This document shows, in pieces, positions 22,316-34,700 of a stretch of 64,000 bases of DNA. The position numbers and the translations under genes were made by a program. The stretch lies in the NCBI GenBank assembly GCA_963971225.1, contig OZ020267.1:8149574-8213573 (forward strand). Direction: 5' to 3'. Position 1 is the first letter of the stretch, and each line of letters begins with the position of its first letter. Origin of the DNA: Melieria omissa. Its lineage: Eukaryota > Arthropoda > Insecta > Diptera > Ulidiidae. Under the pieces are notes generated by a model, which did no database searches, was not told where the DNA came from, and saw nothing but the letters and a program-made list of their open reading frames with translations.

Positions 22316-23144
22316 TGCCGGCCTCGATAGTCCAGTGGGTAGTGCGCTGGATTTTTATGCCGAGGCCCTTGGTTCGATTCTCAGCTTGGGCTGGTGAATC
22401 ACTCGTCTACTTCTAACATTATCCACTATAAAGCAGAATAGAATAACATGAATTGCACAAGTGCGCTCTTGGCAGACAATGGCAAATCGTCCAAGAGTGA
22501 AAGAAAACACTGCCAACTGCCGTTCGGATTCGGCGTTAAACGGTAAGTCCCCTCCCCTTTCCTCCTTTCTACCATCTGCTTGAAAACTGTGTTGTAACAC
22601 ATGCTGGAAAAAAATCCATGAAATATGAGATATCACCTTCTTCTCCTCCCTTATCTCCTCCCCCTCCATGGGTATAGTACAACGGTCCAAACATACTTAG
22701 TGCTACGTGCTGATTGCTTCCTGTCCACTCTCAATTACATCACATTATATTATATCACATCACATCACATCACATCACAACACATCACATCACATCACAT
22801 CACATCACATAAAATAACATCACATTATATAACATACATCACATCACATCACATTACATCACATCACATCACATCACATCACATCACATCACATCACATC
22901 ACAAAACATCACATCAAATAACATCACATCAAATAACATCACATCACATCACATCACATCACATCACATCAAATAACATACATCACATCACATCAAATAA
23001 CATACATCACATCACATCACATGAAATAACATCACATCAAATAACATACATCACATCACATCAAATCACATCACATCACATCACATTACGTTACATCATA
23101 TCACATCACATCACATCACATCACATCACATCACATCACACATC
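22316..23144 (+). mobile_element. tRNA-SINE with expanded (ATCAC)n 3' side
   Basis: The SINE begins TGCCGGCCTCGATAGTCCAG. A box TAGTCCAGTGGGTAGTG and a good B box GGTTCGATTCT (22372-22382) mark a tRNA-derived head. The central body has AACTGCCGTTCGGATTCGGC, the domain shared with the other two SINEs. Its own 3' part ends near GAAATATGAGATATCAC (to 22636), collinear with the SINE at 25.8 kb. About 100 bp of CT-rich and unique sequence then leads to the (ATCAC)n tract. The whole block is bracketed by the 9-bp duplication GGTAGGTCT (22307-22315 and 23145-23153), so SINE plus repeat behave as one insertion into the LINE. Confidence 0.75.
22736..23143 (+). repeat. (ATCAC)n pentanucleotide tract, about 400 bp
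   Basis: Roughly 80 pentamers, mostly ATCAC, with interruptions such as AAATAACAT and ATACATC that themselves recur, indicating repeated slippage or segment duplication. The frame reading THHITSH is an artefact. Confidence 0.95.
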
Positions 23145-23515
23145 GGTAGGTCTGGTTAAAACCAGACTCGGTACCACGTAGTCACAGTCAAATTTCGGAT
23201 ACCCGTGACCTACCCGTAGTAGTATGGAGGCATGTCCTGTCGTGTGTGACTTGAAACATCACACAGCACGAAGTCTGAGAGCAGTTCTCGAAGCATTGCA
23301 CGTCAAGAACCTGTCCAGTGGTAATAAGTTCAGCATAACTTCCAGTCCCGCCTGGGGTGCTGATCTCATGAACCCAGTTATTCCCAGACAGCAACTCGCT
23401 GTTCCCTTTTTATAATGTGAGACTTCTTGCCTGCAGCCCCGCACCAGATCAGGTTGGGTTCTATCGCTGCATACATCCATTGGATTATGTGCGCTAATAG
23501 TCCCCAAAGTTTAAC

Positions 23516-25135
23516 TGAAAATTAAAATTAAAAAATTGAAATATTAAATTACATGTTCCAAAAATTTAACATCTTGCATGAAGAATACAAAATGCAGATA
23601 AGCCACGTTGACCGTACAAATGATTTAAACACTCGTATTTGTTATAAAAGAGAAAATATGTAATGTGACTGACAAGATTAGAATCATGCCGCCAGTTGTA
23701 TGCTGCGACTTCCACTTCCACTGACAGCAGCATCAGCAGCGAACAGAAACGCCATTGTCGACTGCAGCGCCCACTCGCGGCTGTCATACTTTGGCGAGAT
23801 GCTCATTTAATTTTGGCTTTTGTGCGCCGTCGTCTTTTTTTGTTTTTTAATTATACGCAATTAAATCAGCCGTTTGGTCAACAACAACAAAAACACAAAC
23901 ATTATGCAAACAAATAAAACGAATCCAACACAAACGAAACCAAAGCGCCACCGCAGCTAAAATAACAATGCAGAGCAAGTGCGCGTTTATTAGAGCACAA
24001 AATAAGCATCATAGACCATGGCAGCCATCAACAACAGTCAGTAGTCAGCGAGGCTTCCAGCCAGTCGGCCGGCCAACAAAATCAACAGCATCATCATCGT
24101 TGCGCTCATCAGGGCGAACATTAACGTTGCCAGTACCAGTGCCAGCGCCAGCGATGAACCTAAGCACAGTGAGCCTCAGCCACCAGCAGGCAACACAACA
24201 ACAACAACAATATCAGCTAACAAAATAATTTTAATGCACACTGACACTGACAACTGGCCGCAAGCGCTGCCACCATTCGCCGTATGCCGTACGCTTCCCA
24301 CCATTGCCGCCTCTAATTCAATACACTGACACTGCACACACACACACACATACACACTTAGAGTAATATTTGCGCCTTGCGTACGCTGTCCGTTTGTGTC
24401 CTCTGACAATGGCGACAGGCGTTTCGTTTCGTTTGCTTTGGCGGCCGGGGCCCCACTGTTATCGTGTTAGTGTCACAGACTGTGAGCTGTTGCCGCACTG
24501 CTTAGCATATTCTTACTTGTATCTACTTGGCTGTATTATGTTGTTGTTGTTGTTATTATTGCAGTTGCGTTTATTGTTGTCATAGAATACGGCGCAGGAA
24601 TTTTTGGTGTCATTTCGTTCAACGTCAACACTGCCAACATGACATCACACACACACAGACACAACAAAAACAAGTGTGTAGGATAGAACAACAAATAAGA
24701 AAAAATAAAACCAAAGCAAAACATGAAAGCTAAACAAAATCAAAGCGAAATGAAAGTGCACATAAACAAATGCTAAATTAATTATGTGCGCTTTGTTTAT
24801 TTGCTCGCCACTTGTCCTTCGAGTGCTTCGAGTGTGGCGCGTGCTCGTATCTCTGGCACTGGCATCTTGTTATGGCGCGCAGGCGCCACGCACATTGGGC
24901 AAGCGAATGCTTATTCGTGGAGGAGGGCGCACTGAGGCGGGCAGTTGTTGTGTGGCGGTGATGGTCTGAGAGGAAATTAAATGCTTTTAATTTTTGGCGA
25001 ATGCGATTATTTGCTTTAAGGATTCTAAAGTACAATGTGTTTAGTTGGGTTGGTGATGAATATGATTATCGATTTACAGTTTGCGTGAGTGTTTGATATC
25101 ATAAAAATGATGAATTATTTATTTTTGTTTAATTT
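23516..25135. other. non-coding DNA, no gene seen
   Basis: Includes a CAG/CAA-rich patch at 24175-24215, a CA microsatellite at about 24336-24356, and TTG-type repeats at about 24540-24560. Open frames are short and lack domain character. Confidence 0.5.
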
Positions 25136-25725
25136 TAAAGTAATATAACTTTGAAATGGCAACTCTTTTATTTACTCAAAAAGAGCCAAGTCTACTAAAT
25201 TTTTGTAAAAGTTTTACTTTTGATTGATTGATTCACAAAATAAATTTTAGCTTAATAAATTTTGTATCAATATTTTTTTATTACAGAAAAATTATTTAAT
25301 ATTTATGGAAAAATACGAAATTATCACTTTTTGATTTTATTTAACCATTATTAAAGAAACAGTGTTTTGATCAAACGCGCCCAATTCGTAGACTTCAATT
25401 AGAACACAAACGTTTCCTGATGTCGCTGCAAATTATTGAAATTTATTTTGGGGATAACAGTTTTTTGTAATTTGATTTGAATTCACTTTTAAAAATATAA
25501 ATTTGTTGATTCCTACTTATATCAAACCCATAAATCAATCGTAGCTTTTGCTATAAGACGACAAATAGGTGAAGTTGCTCTCAGGCAACTTTGGGGTCGA
25601 AAGGGTCAAAGTAATATAACATGTAATTTAAATGATTTGGTGTAACTGACTGACAACTCTTTTCTTTATTTAAAAAGAGCCAAATCAACTAAATATTTGT
25701 AAAAGTTTTACTTTTGATTGACAGT
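25136..25725 (+). repeat. unknown dispersed repeat, copy 1
   Basis: A body of about 390 bp (about 25230-25620) matches the reverse complement of 51790-52190. Shared words include AGAAAAATTATTT, TTTATGGAAAAATAC, TTATCACTTTTTGA and CAACTTTGGGGTCGAAA. Around the body here, a segment of about 100 bp (AAAGAGCCAA..., TGTAAAAGTTTTACTTTTGA) occurs on both sides, at about 25136-25235 and 25609-25725, so this copy has a short direct repeat at its ends with a period of about 475 bp. No coding capacity and no family I recognise. Confidence 0.65.
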
Positions 25726-25797
25726 TTTTTTTGGATTTATTGATTGATGATTAATTAGATTCAGAAAAATTGTTTTTACATTTTTGTAACAAAAAAG

Positions 25798-26190
25798 AGG
25801 CAGCCGGACTCGATAGTCCAATGGGTAGCGTGCTGACTTCTCACACCAGAGGCCCAAGGTTCGATTCCTAGCTCGAGCTGGTAAAACGCTCAACTACTGT
25901 TATCACTATCCACATGATTGAGATGAGAATCATAAGAATGACAGGCAATGAAAAAATCTCCAATTCTGTAGAAAAAAATGTCAGCCGCCATTCGGAATCG
26001 GCGTCAAACTGTAGGTCCTCCCTTCTCCATTCGCTTGAAATATGTGCTGTAACAGTGTTGCATACACATTTCAAAAGCGGGTGAAATATGTGGTATCACA
26101 ATGAAGCTCAAAATAGGCCTCCGAGTATGTCTCTTACAGAGGCAGCCACTATAACCTAACCTAACCTAACCTAACCTAACCTAACCTAAC
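25798..26190 (+). mobile_element. tRNA-SINE with LINE-like tail and (CCTAA)n
   Basis: Head CAGCCGGACTCGATAGTCCA with A box TAGTCCAATGGGTAGCG and a consensus B box GGTTCGATTCC. The body includes GCCGCCATTCGGAATCGGC, the domain shared with the SINEs at 8.9 and 22.3 kb. From about 26090 the tail reads GTGGTATCACAATGAAGCTC, then GGCAGCCACTATAACC and about eight TAACC units. The same tail order ends the LINE fragments at 0.7-1.4 kb and 61.2-61.4 kb. AACAAAA occurs just before (25788-25794) and directly after (from 26191), a probable 7-bp TSD. Confidence 0.8.
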
Positions 26191-26299
26191 AACAAAAGGC
26201 AGAATGCAACATAACATAGGAATCTGTGAAGCTTTGTGTTGTTTAAGGCAAAGTTACTCTAACCCAATCGACTATGTATTCGGAAATGGTTAGCTCCTG

Positions 26300-26940
26300 A
26301 AATGGTAGTTGTTCCCAACTCTGGTCAACATGGCACCGAAAAGATCCCACAAATTCTGATTGAGGTTCAAGAAGATCATATCGTGAGCAACCACAATATT
26401 GCTGAGGAAGTAAAGATCGATCAAAAAACAGTTTTAAGCCATTTGTATAAAAATTAGTTTCAAAAAGTTGCTCGATGTTTGATTGCTTCATGAACTAAGT
26501 GCAAACAATTTAATGAATCAAATTTCCAACTGCCATTCGTTCTTAAAACGGCAAGAAATCGAGGCAGTTTTTAAACGTATGAATGATGCAAAATGATGAA
26601 ATTAGAGAAAAAAAATAATAATGTTGTTCGTTAAACGATTTTGTCAAAAAAAAGAAACTTCAAGAACAGTATCAAAGCTATGATTGACGACGAGGACGTT
26701 GATGCTTTGTGTTTGGTGAGATTACAGGGATATTTTCCATTATTAAGTACTTAGCCGAACAATTGATTTGAATCAATTACTGCGAGCAATGAATGCGGTT
26801 GAAGCAAGAAATTGAAAAAAAAGAGTACGGAATTGATCAAAAGGAACAGTGTTGTGTTTGATTATGCCAATGCCAGGCAACACATATCTTTGTTGACTCG
26901 GCAAAAACAAATCAAGATTAATCAACCAGCATAATGCTTT
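26300..26940 (+). pseudogene. degraded mariner transposase
   Basis: Fragments of a mariner transposase in the right order but in several frames. About 26350-26460: EVQEDHIVSNHNIAEEVKID, the second helix-turn-helix region. About 26485-26590: HELSANNLMNQISNCHSFLK, the mariner HEL motif and linker. About 26615-26665: a NNVVR-like piece. About 26700-26730: LCLVRLQGYF. About 26850-26900: VVFDYANARQHISLLTRQK, matching the family's VxHHDNARPH catalytic block. The expected catalytic Asp of HDNAR is Ala here (GCC), and there are many stops, so it cannot be active. Its relation to the 5' fragment at 330-681 and the fold-back at 54.3 kb is at family level. Confidence 0.75.
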
Positions 26941-28895
26941 ACATATAATTGAAGAAAATCACCCAAAAATTGTATAAATATTGCACAGAAGATATCTAAT
27001 TTGATGAAGATATCAGAAGATATCTGATTTTGTACATAAACAAACAAACAACTCAAAATGTTTAAATAATCGAGTATATGGAATTTTAAGAGCCCAATCA
27101 GAATCTAATCTCTGCAACTAATTTATCCACTTAACTGCCCATATTAATCCGATGCTATCTGCCGTAACCCAGCTTGTCTCGGCTTTGATGATATCACGTC
27201 GCCCACTTGACCCTTCCACCAGAGACTCGGTTTCCATGTTCGGCGCCGACCTCCAACTAACGCTTTGAATACCTTTTTCTGCCAGAACTTCATCATTTCC
27301 TCACACCGACAATAATTTTACATTTGTTTTCTCCTAAATTCACCAACACATCTTTGCACTTTGACCCTGTGACAGTTAACTTTCCCATTACAAAACTAAG
27401 CTCCAAACATACCAAAAACATAGTGAAACAATCTCTGCCACCACAACGAGTGACAGTTTGGTGTTGATTTTGAGCTGATATCTCTGCTTGAAAATGAAAT
27501 GAACGAAAGGTCACAAACCAACTGAACGAAAACATAGCAACAGACACGTGTTGCGCTCTGTCAGCTTTAATATTTAATATTTCATTTTCAGTTTTGAGCA
27601 AAACTTTATTGAACCTTTGTCACAGAACAACATGAAATGCTAAGTAGGAAAACTTTCAATATTCAATTTCAATTGCGGACGAAGCCATCTGTCTCCTATC
27701 AATAATTACAGAATATGTTCTGTCCGACATTCACCTGCTGCTCTAATAAAATATAGGAATTCTTGGAATACATTCCTTGCATATCCCAAATAATCACACA
27801 TACACTCTCAGTTTAGTGTTCACATTCACTTCAACTGACAGTTCATAACTTTCACTTCCTACTTTCACATTTCCCTATTTATGTTTTTTTGTATATATTT
27901 TGTATTTATTCTACTTTGTTGTTGCTACATTTTTCCTGCATAATTCATTATTCGTTCATTATACTGGTTTGTTATGCAAATCAAGTTGTTGACGCTGACA
28001 AATGTCAAAAGCGATCAGTGCGGCCACACTCAAACCTCGATATGTCATCATTACACAAATGCAATTTGTGTGCGTGGGGGCGATTCATGGACTTTTGGCA
28101 CATATTTTGGAAACATATTCGACATAGAAGCGCTCATAGTTATAATCATTTATGCCACATGCCGCCACACCATGAAGAAAAGGTGCAAATTTGTTGTGTT
28201 CGTATGTGTAAGTTTGAGTTTACACACGCAAGTCAATCATTAGGGATTTGTGAAGGTGGCCGCTTGTGTATTTAATATATTTAATAGCACATCGCTGAAC
28301 ATTTAAATCATCAGTAATTGCGCTGCAAAATTAATTAGTAAGAAATGTAAAAAAAAAATATAAAATATAGATTCAAACTTGTATCATTTAATTTGTTCAA
28401 CGCCCTGCACTTGAACCGAATCAAACATTAATTAATTAGTCGTAAATCACACAGTTAATGGCCCGAGCCAGTTCGCCTAATTACAGACTCAAACTGCGCT
28501 CGACACAACAGTTACACAACCGCCGAATGAGATGACTAATTGTGTCGCATTGTCAACACGTTGTGGCGGTGCGCCGAGCGCCTAACAACCGCCGCCTAAG
28601 ACCGCCTGTCAGTGCCGTCAACACGCGCCGACCACAACCAGATCAGAGCAGCACCGGCAGAGCCGCAAACGTTTCCGCATCGCATTTCTTCGGCGACACC
28701 CGCCCGTTCGTTCGGCTGGCAAGTGCCGACTGCAGGCTTCGAAACCGCAGAATTAGCCACAAATTAACTGAAGCCTCGGATTTGTGCGACGCTTGGCTGG
28801 GCGCGCATGTAATGTTGCACACACGCGTGCGACAGGTTGTGGGTGTTGAGTGTGCAGTGTGCAGTGTTGAGCGGCAATTTAACCGAACTAACTAT
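26941..28895. other. non-coding DNA, no gene seen
   Basis: Includes a GC-richer patch at about 28540-28870 with a 118-codon plus-strand frame that lacks any recognisable domain. No splice structure is evident. Confidence 0.45.
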
Positions 28896-29749
28896 TGAAA
28901 ATTAAAATCACTAAAATGTAAGTAATAAGTAATCATTTAGTTAAACTTAATCGATCCAATGATTGAAAACTAAAAAGCTATAATGTTAGTAATAATTATA
29001 TTTATAATCATTTAGTTAAACGGAATCCGAAATAGAACTAATCACAACTAAAAATCATAATTGATTTAGTATCAACAAATCGATGAATGAGCATTTCATG
29101 GCAAATAACCAATGCTTGGGGTTAAATTCTGACAAGAACCATTGATTGAATTATAATTACAGAAGATTATGTGCAAATAAAAACAATTGAAAATCATAAA
29201 AATTTGCTTTTGACTAATTAATTTTTATCATCATGCACCATTGATGAATTATGAATAATTTGAGCTCCGTCTATAACAAAAAACTAAACCATTAGTAAAA
29301 AGTAACCAAAAAATATGGTTAGTTAATTAAAATTAAAATTAAAATCACAATTAATTAGCAATCAACGAATTAATAGTGCATATTCGACGCTTAACTATGT
29401 CTCGATACATAATCAATAATAAGAGTCACAACATTAAAAAAAAGAATTTACGGCCAAAACTAGGAGACATTTTTTTCAATTATTTATGATAACAAATTGA
29501 TTATTTACTGACCACTTAATAATAATTTAGTCATTTAATCAAGTGGTATTGATTAATTGTGATTAGTTTGAGTTTAAATATGATTAAATATGTCATTGAA
29601 AATCTAAATCAAAATATTCAATGTGATTAAACTTTAAGATTATTGATTTAAAATCAGCAATGATTCAACCAATTGAGTAAAATCATAATCAAATGAATAT
29701 CTCCTATGTATTTATAACCAAGTTTCATATACTAACAACTAATAATGTT
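28896..29749. other. very AT-rich DNA
   Basis: Dominated by ATTA, AATC and TAATTA words with no frame longer than 60 codons. I see only low-complexity sequence. Confidence 0.6.
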
Positions 29750-30740
29750 AAAAAAATTGAATGGAATTGAATTGAGTTGAATTGACTTTAATTGAATGGA
29801 ATAGAATTGATTGGAATTGAATGGAATTAAATTGAACTTAATTGAATTTAATTTAATTGAATGTAATGGAATCGAATTTAATAGGAAGTAATTGACATGA
29901 TTAATTGAATTGAATTGAATTGAATTGAATTGAATTGAATTGAATTGAATTGAATTGAATTGAATGGATTGGAATGGAATGGAATGGAATGGAATGGAAT
30001 GGAATGGAATGGAATGGAATGGAATGGAATGGAATGGAATGGAATGGAATGGAATGGAATGGAATGGAATGGAATGGAATGGAATGGAATTGAATGGAAT
30101 TGAATTGAAATGAATTGAATTGAATTGAATTGAATTGAATTGAATTGAGTTGAATTGAATTGAATTGAATTGAATTGAATTGAATTGAATTGAATTGAAT
30201 TGAATTGAATTGTATTGAATTGAATTGAATTGAATTGAATTGAATTAAATTAAATTGAATTGAATTGAATTGAATTGAATTGAATTGAATTGAATTGAAT
30301 TGAATTGAATTGAATCGAATCGAATTGAATTGAATTGAATTGAATTGAATTGAATTGAATTGAATTGAATTGAATTGAATTGAATTGAATTGAATTGAAT
30401 TGAATTGAATTGAATTGAATTGAATTGAATTGAATTGAATTGAATTGAATTGAATTGAATTGAATTGAATTGAATTGAATTGAATTGAATTGAATTGAAT
30501 TGAATTGAATTGAATGGATTGGAATGGAATAGAATGGAATGGAATGGAATGGAATGGAATGGAATGGAATGGAATGGAATAGAATGGAATGGAATGAAAT
30601 GAAATGAAATGAAATGAAATGAAATGAAATGAAATGATTTTGAAATTTTTTGAACGAAATTGAATGGAATGTAATGGAAGAATTGAATTGAACTGAATTA
30701 AATTGAATCGATTTGAATTGAATTGAACTAAATTAGATTG
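29750..30740 (+). repeat. TTGAA/TGGAA pentamer satellite, about 1 kb
   Basis: Blocks of (TTGAA)n and (TGGAA)n alternate: TTGAA about 29900-29963, TGGAA about 29964-30090, TTGAA about 30090-30513, TGGAA about 30514-30600, then TGAAA about 30598-30640, with degenerate versions at both edges. Two TTGAA-to-TGGAA junctions carry the same irregular text, TGAATGGATTGGAATGGAAT, at 29961 and 30511. Confidence 0.95.
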
Positions 30741-32620
30741 AATAAATCTTACAAGTAATTAGTTGTGACTAACTACTGCCAAAGCTAATTATTGATTCAT
30801 GGAATTAATTAATTAAATGAATTTAATTTTGTATATTTAATTTCAATATTATTTGAATAAAACGTCAAACAAACTTTGAAAAACAATTATTTTCGTTTGA
30901 CTACTATAACAAATAACAATCATTGTTAACAAACTAATAATAGTTGTTTTTAATCAGCTACTAGTTCTCCTTTATAAATGACCACTGGTCATAGTTTTAA
31001 CTATTAAACTTTTATTAGTTTAAACTGTATTAAAAATTAACTAAAAAATTGATATAATTACAAATAATTAAAACCCATCATAGCCTTAATCATCGACAAA
31101 TTGATTTTTTTTTTATTTTAGTTATAATTGTCATTATAATTCATGATTGCAAAATAATAACTAATCGATTAATGTTGCTTCCTGTTAATTTAAAAATAAT
31201 TAAATTCATTTTATTAAAACTTATCATAATTTCATCAATTGAGCTGAAAATATTTATTACTTCTATACGACTTGTAATTGACTCACTCAGAATTGTAGAT
31301 TTGAATATAATTGATAATTAAAATATTTAATATGAAACAACATTTCAGTTAAATATGATTACATTTTGTAATGAATCTTTAGTCACAACTAAGTTATCAC
31401 CAAATATGGTATAAAAAATACAATTTTTTAAATAGTTTGATTAATTGTAACTTAGGTTGAAGTTTTGACTAGAATTGAACAATTGAAAGATAACGTCTAG
31501 TCATTTAATTATAGGTAAATTTTTTTTTTTTAAAATCAAATTTTAAGTAAATTTTTCTTAAAACATGAGGCGCTAATAAATTGTTATATTACTAATCTAT
31601 TAAAAAAAACGTAACTAAGTAATAAATCAATCTTTAATTAAAAACTTAACTAACTAATTCTTTAAATTAATTTAAAGAAATTTAAATTTAATAATAGTAA
31701 TAAATAAATAATTTTAATTTATTTAACTAACTAATCAATTAAAATTCATGTTTTATTTGTATCCAATTCATTAATTATAAATCAATTATCTATTAAATTT
31801 TTAGAAACAACAAAAGTTTTAGATAACTAATCACTTTATAATAAACCGATTAACTTATCTATTTATACTAATACGTTATTAAAATCGAATCGATTAATTA
31901 TAATTAAATTTTTCTTAAATCTTTAGTCGTTACTAAACAATTTAGATAACTAATCAATAATATAAAATTACGTAACTAATCAATTAAAATAATTCATAAT
32001 TTATCAGCATCTAAATTATTAATTATAAATCAATTATCTATTAAATCTTTATATTCAACTTAATTGTTAGATAACTAATCACCTCAAAATGAATCGGTTA
32101 ACTAGTCCATTCATCACAATAAATAATTAATATCTAATCTATTAGTTATATTGGCATTTTTCTTAAATGTTTACCTGCTACTAAACCGTGGGATAACTAA
32201 CCAAATCATAATTAATGAATTAACTAATTAATGAATAATTATTAATTAATTAGCTAATTAATTAATAATTTTTAATTAATGAATAATTTAATTAATGAAT
32301 AATTATTAATTAATTAACTAATTAATTAATAATTTTTAATTAATTAACTAATTAATGAATAATTATTAACTAGTTAACTAATTAATTAATAATTTTTAAT
32401 TAATTATTTATATTTAATTAATAATTGATTAATTAACTAATTAAATACTAATTCAATAACTTATTAATTATTACTAGTTACATGCAATTACCGCAATTAA
32501 GTCTTATTTTAACAATTTAGACTTAAAATATTTAATCATTTATTGATGATGCTTGAACAACCACAGCCTCTTACAAACAATTAATTACAACTAATTGATT
32601 AAAAATCTCAGTTAATTTCG
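30741..32620. repeat. AT-rich region with degenerate ~125-bp and TAATTAAT repeats
   Basis: From about 31600 the phrase 'gataactaatca' or a close variant recurs near 31822, 31940, 32071 and 32190. 'attataaatcaattatcta' recurs near 31772 and 32020. This suggests units of about 120-130 bp and a pair-unit near 248 bp. From about 32205 to 32445 the sequence is nearly all TAATTAAT/TTAATTAA words with hairpin potential. No coding signal. Confidence 0.6.
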
Positions 32621-34700
32621 CTCTGCACTGATGACATGGAAGCCAGCATGATGCGGCGCTGATTGACAGCGTTGACAGTAAAACAACAATTAATGTTCGA
32701 CTATAACGCACTGTTTGCATGGATTTGTGTCTATGTGTGTGTGTTTGTGTTTATGTATGTGTCTATGTGGCTGCGTGAGAGGTCGAGCAAGCCAAATGGA
32801 CACTTCCGTATTATCGAATATTCTGGTGTGGGGCCACTCCGGGTGCCGCTTGTGTGTGCAAATGACTCGGCAGTAGTGAAATTCTGCACGTGACAGTGTG
32901 CTGAAATGTTGTTGATTAAGTGTTGCTGTTGCTTTTGCTGCAATTGCAATTCGCCGGTGTGTTTGTGCAATGTTCATTAAAAGCGGAATTTTTGTTGTGT
33001 CATTGGCAACAAAAAACAAATAAAAATAAATTAAATGTTTAACTTTCACTTGACGGCGTAGCAATTTAATGAGCTCCCACACATTTACACGAAAATACAA
33101 ACAAATCTATAATCTAAACATATGTATATTTGTATGTGCGTAATTATAGTTATTGAAGTGAAAGTGCTTGGCACAATTAAGTATTCATCGGCGTATTGAC
33201 AAAAGCTTATTTTGTTATTTTGTTGTTTGTGTTGGGCGCACATACCTGTCATTTTTTTTTTGACATTATCAAGATTCAGTACTTATTATCCAAAAAACTC
33301 GATCGGCACACCAAACACGTAATTGTGCACAGCTTTACTGTTGTAATTTGAACATTTCACTGTTGCGTGGATGTTTGGGTGCATGTGCCACGCAATCAAT
33401 CATGCAGTGGTGACGCACTCGTTGTCCTGCGTCACCAGCCGAAAGTGTATAATGTTTCGCCAAAAATATAGGAGACAATACTGTTGCAACAATGTATTGG
33501 CGGTGCATAATCAGCTCGAATTGTTACCCAAATGCGTCAACCAACAGGGCGTATGAGTAACAGAATTAGGTAAGTAAGAAACCTGAGATGAGGTTGTGGC
33601 GAAGTGGGTTTTTGTTGAGGAGAAAACACAAAACAGATGACGGATGGCTTCAAGTCAAGCGTCTATTAGTTCTTGTTTCGTTTGAAATGAAAAAGTTCTG
33701 GGTAAGTTGAGGTAGCTGAAAGTTGCTCAAAGCAAAAGAAAATTCAAGTTCTGATGATGCGCTTTAATCTCTCGCTTTAAGAAGGTTAAGTGTGACAACA
33801 ACAATGGCAGTTTGAAAATTTAAGCGATTCATTACATTAGTCAGAACTTGCTTTATCGGTTTTCATTGTCCTTTATGGGACAATCTGCTTTTAGGTTAGT
33901 TTGCAGCAACTGTAAAAATGCAGAAATTGGCCAACATGCACATTTGGCAGCAAATGAAAGTCATGAAAGAAGACGAATGTACTTTATTGCAAAGTGACTG
34001 ATTGGAGGTCATTCGGGTTATAGCAAAATTACATAAGAGAGTTCCTAACCCACACATGATATAACTTTATCACTGTGATTCCCGAAAAAAATACTGTCAT
34101 AAGCAACCCACAAGATTTCATGGTCTTTGATAGCTTACAATTACTGTCATAACCGAAGAAAGCCTGCCGTTTTGCCTGTCAGATCAACAACTCAAATAAA
34201 AGCCAACATATTCGTACAGCAAAGCTCCCGACTTTCCCTTTGTTTACTCTTTACCCTGGCACGTTTTACGCTTCCAATTGTCCTATATTTAATACATTTA
34301 TTGTATAAATTGTGAAAATTGTCAAAAAAAACTCGAATGCAGCTTTGAAAATGTACGCCAGTGACAGCTCAGGCTGTCGGTGTCATGTCCAAAGATAATT
34401 CATTAGCTGGCTGTGACATTTTGTGTTTTTTTGGAAGCACTTGAATTTTTTTTATTATTTTTCAAATATTGTGCTGACTTGTGTGGGTCCAAAAATAAAA
34501 AAATATATTGAGATTTTTTTTCTGGTGCCACATAAGTATAAAAATAAAGCAATCAGTAGAGAGAGAATTTTGGATGAAAAAAAAAATTCAAAAAAAATTA
34601 AAATAATTTTTGGAATTTTTGTGGTTTGAGCCCATGACCCTATGACATGTGACCTAAGCAGTGACTAAGCAGTGAGCTGCAGCAGCAATTTCAAATCATA
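32621..34700. other. non-coding DNA, no gene seen
   Basis: Contains a GT/TA-rich run at about 32725-32765 and, at 33546, a single AGGGCGTATGAGTAAC word like the repeat motif of the neighbouring array. No domain-bearing frame. Confidence 0.5.

Larger units (their letters stand above)
22000..23515 (-). mobile_element. LINE remnant (I/LOA/R1-like), interrupted by a SINE
   Basis: On the minus strand, 23515 to 23154 encodes the C-terminal part of a reverse transcriptase and its connection to RNase H. One frame has IIQWMYAAIEPNLIWCGAAG and the next has CLGITGFMRSAPQAGLEVML, matching the usual LINE order. After the SINE insertion, about 22315 to 22000 encodes the start of RNase H: KMDCPMGAGAYLHRLSLRR, then ICVDVHAPIKALG, where the D of the VD pair is a conserved RNase H acidic position. 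Frameshifts and stops are present. The 5' part of the element is missing and no clear 3' tail is seen below 22000. It is a dead 5'-truncated copy. Confidence 0.7.

Noticed and set aside
22372..22382. tRNA gene suggested by a good B box (also at 25858)
   Set aside because: The A and B boxes belong to SINE heads; no cloverleaf with an acceptor stem closes around them.
23154..23169. TCTGGTTAAAACCAGA hairpin as a regulatory site
   Set aside because: It lies within the LINE coding remnant and is a short isolated inverted repeat.
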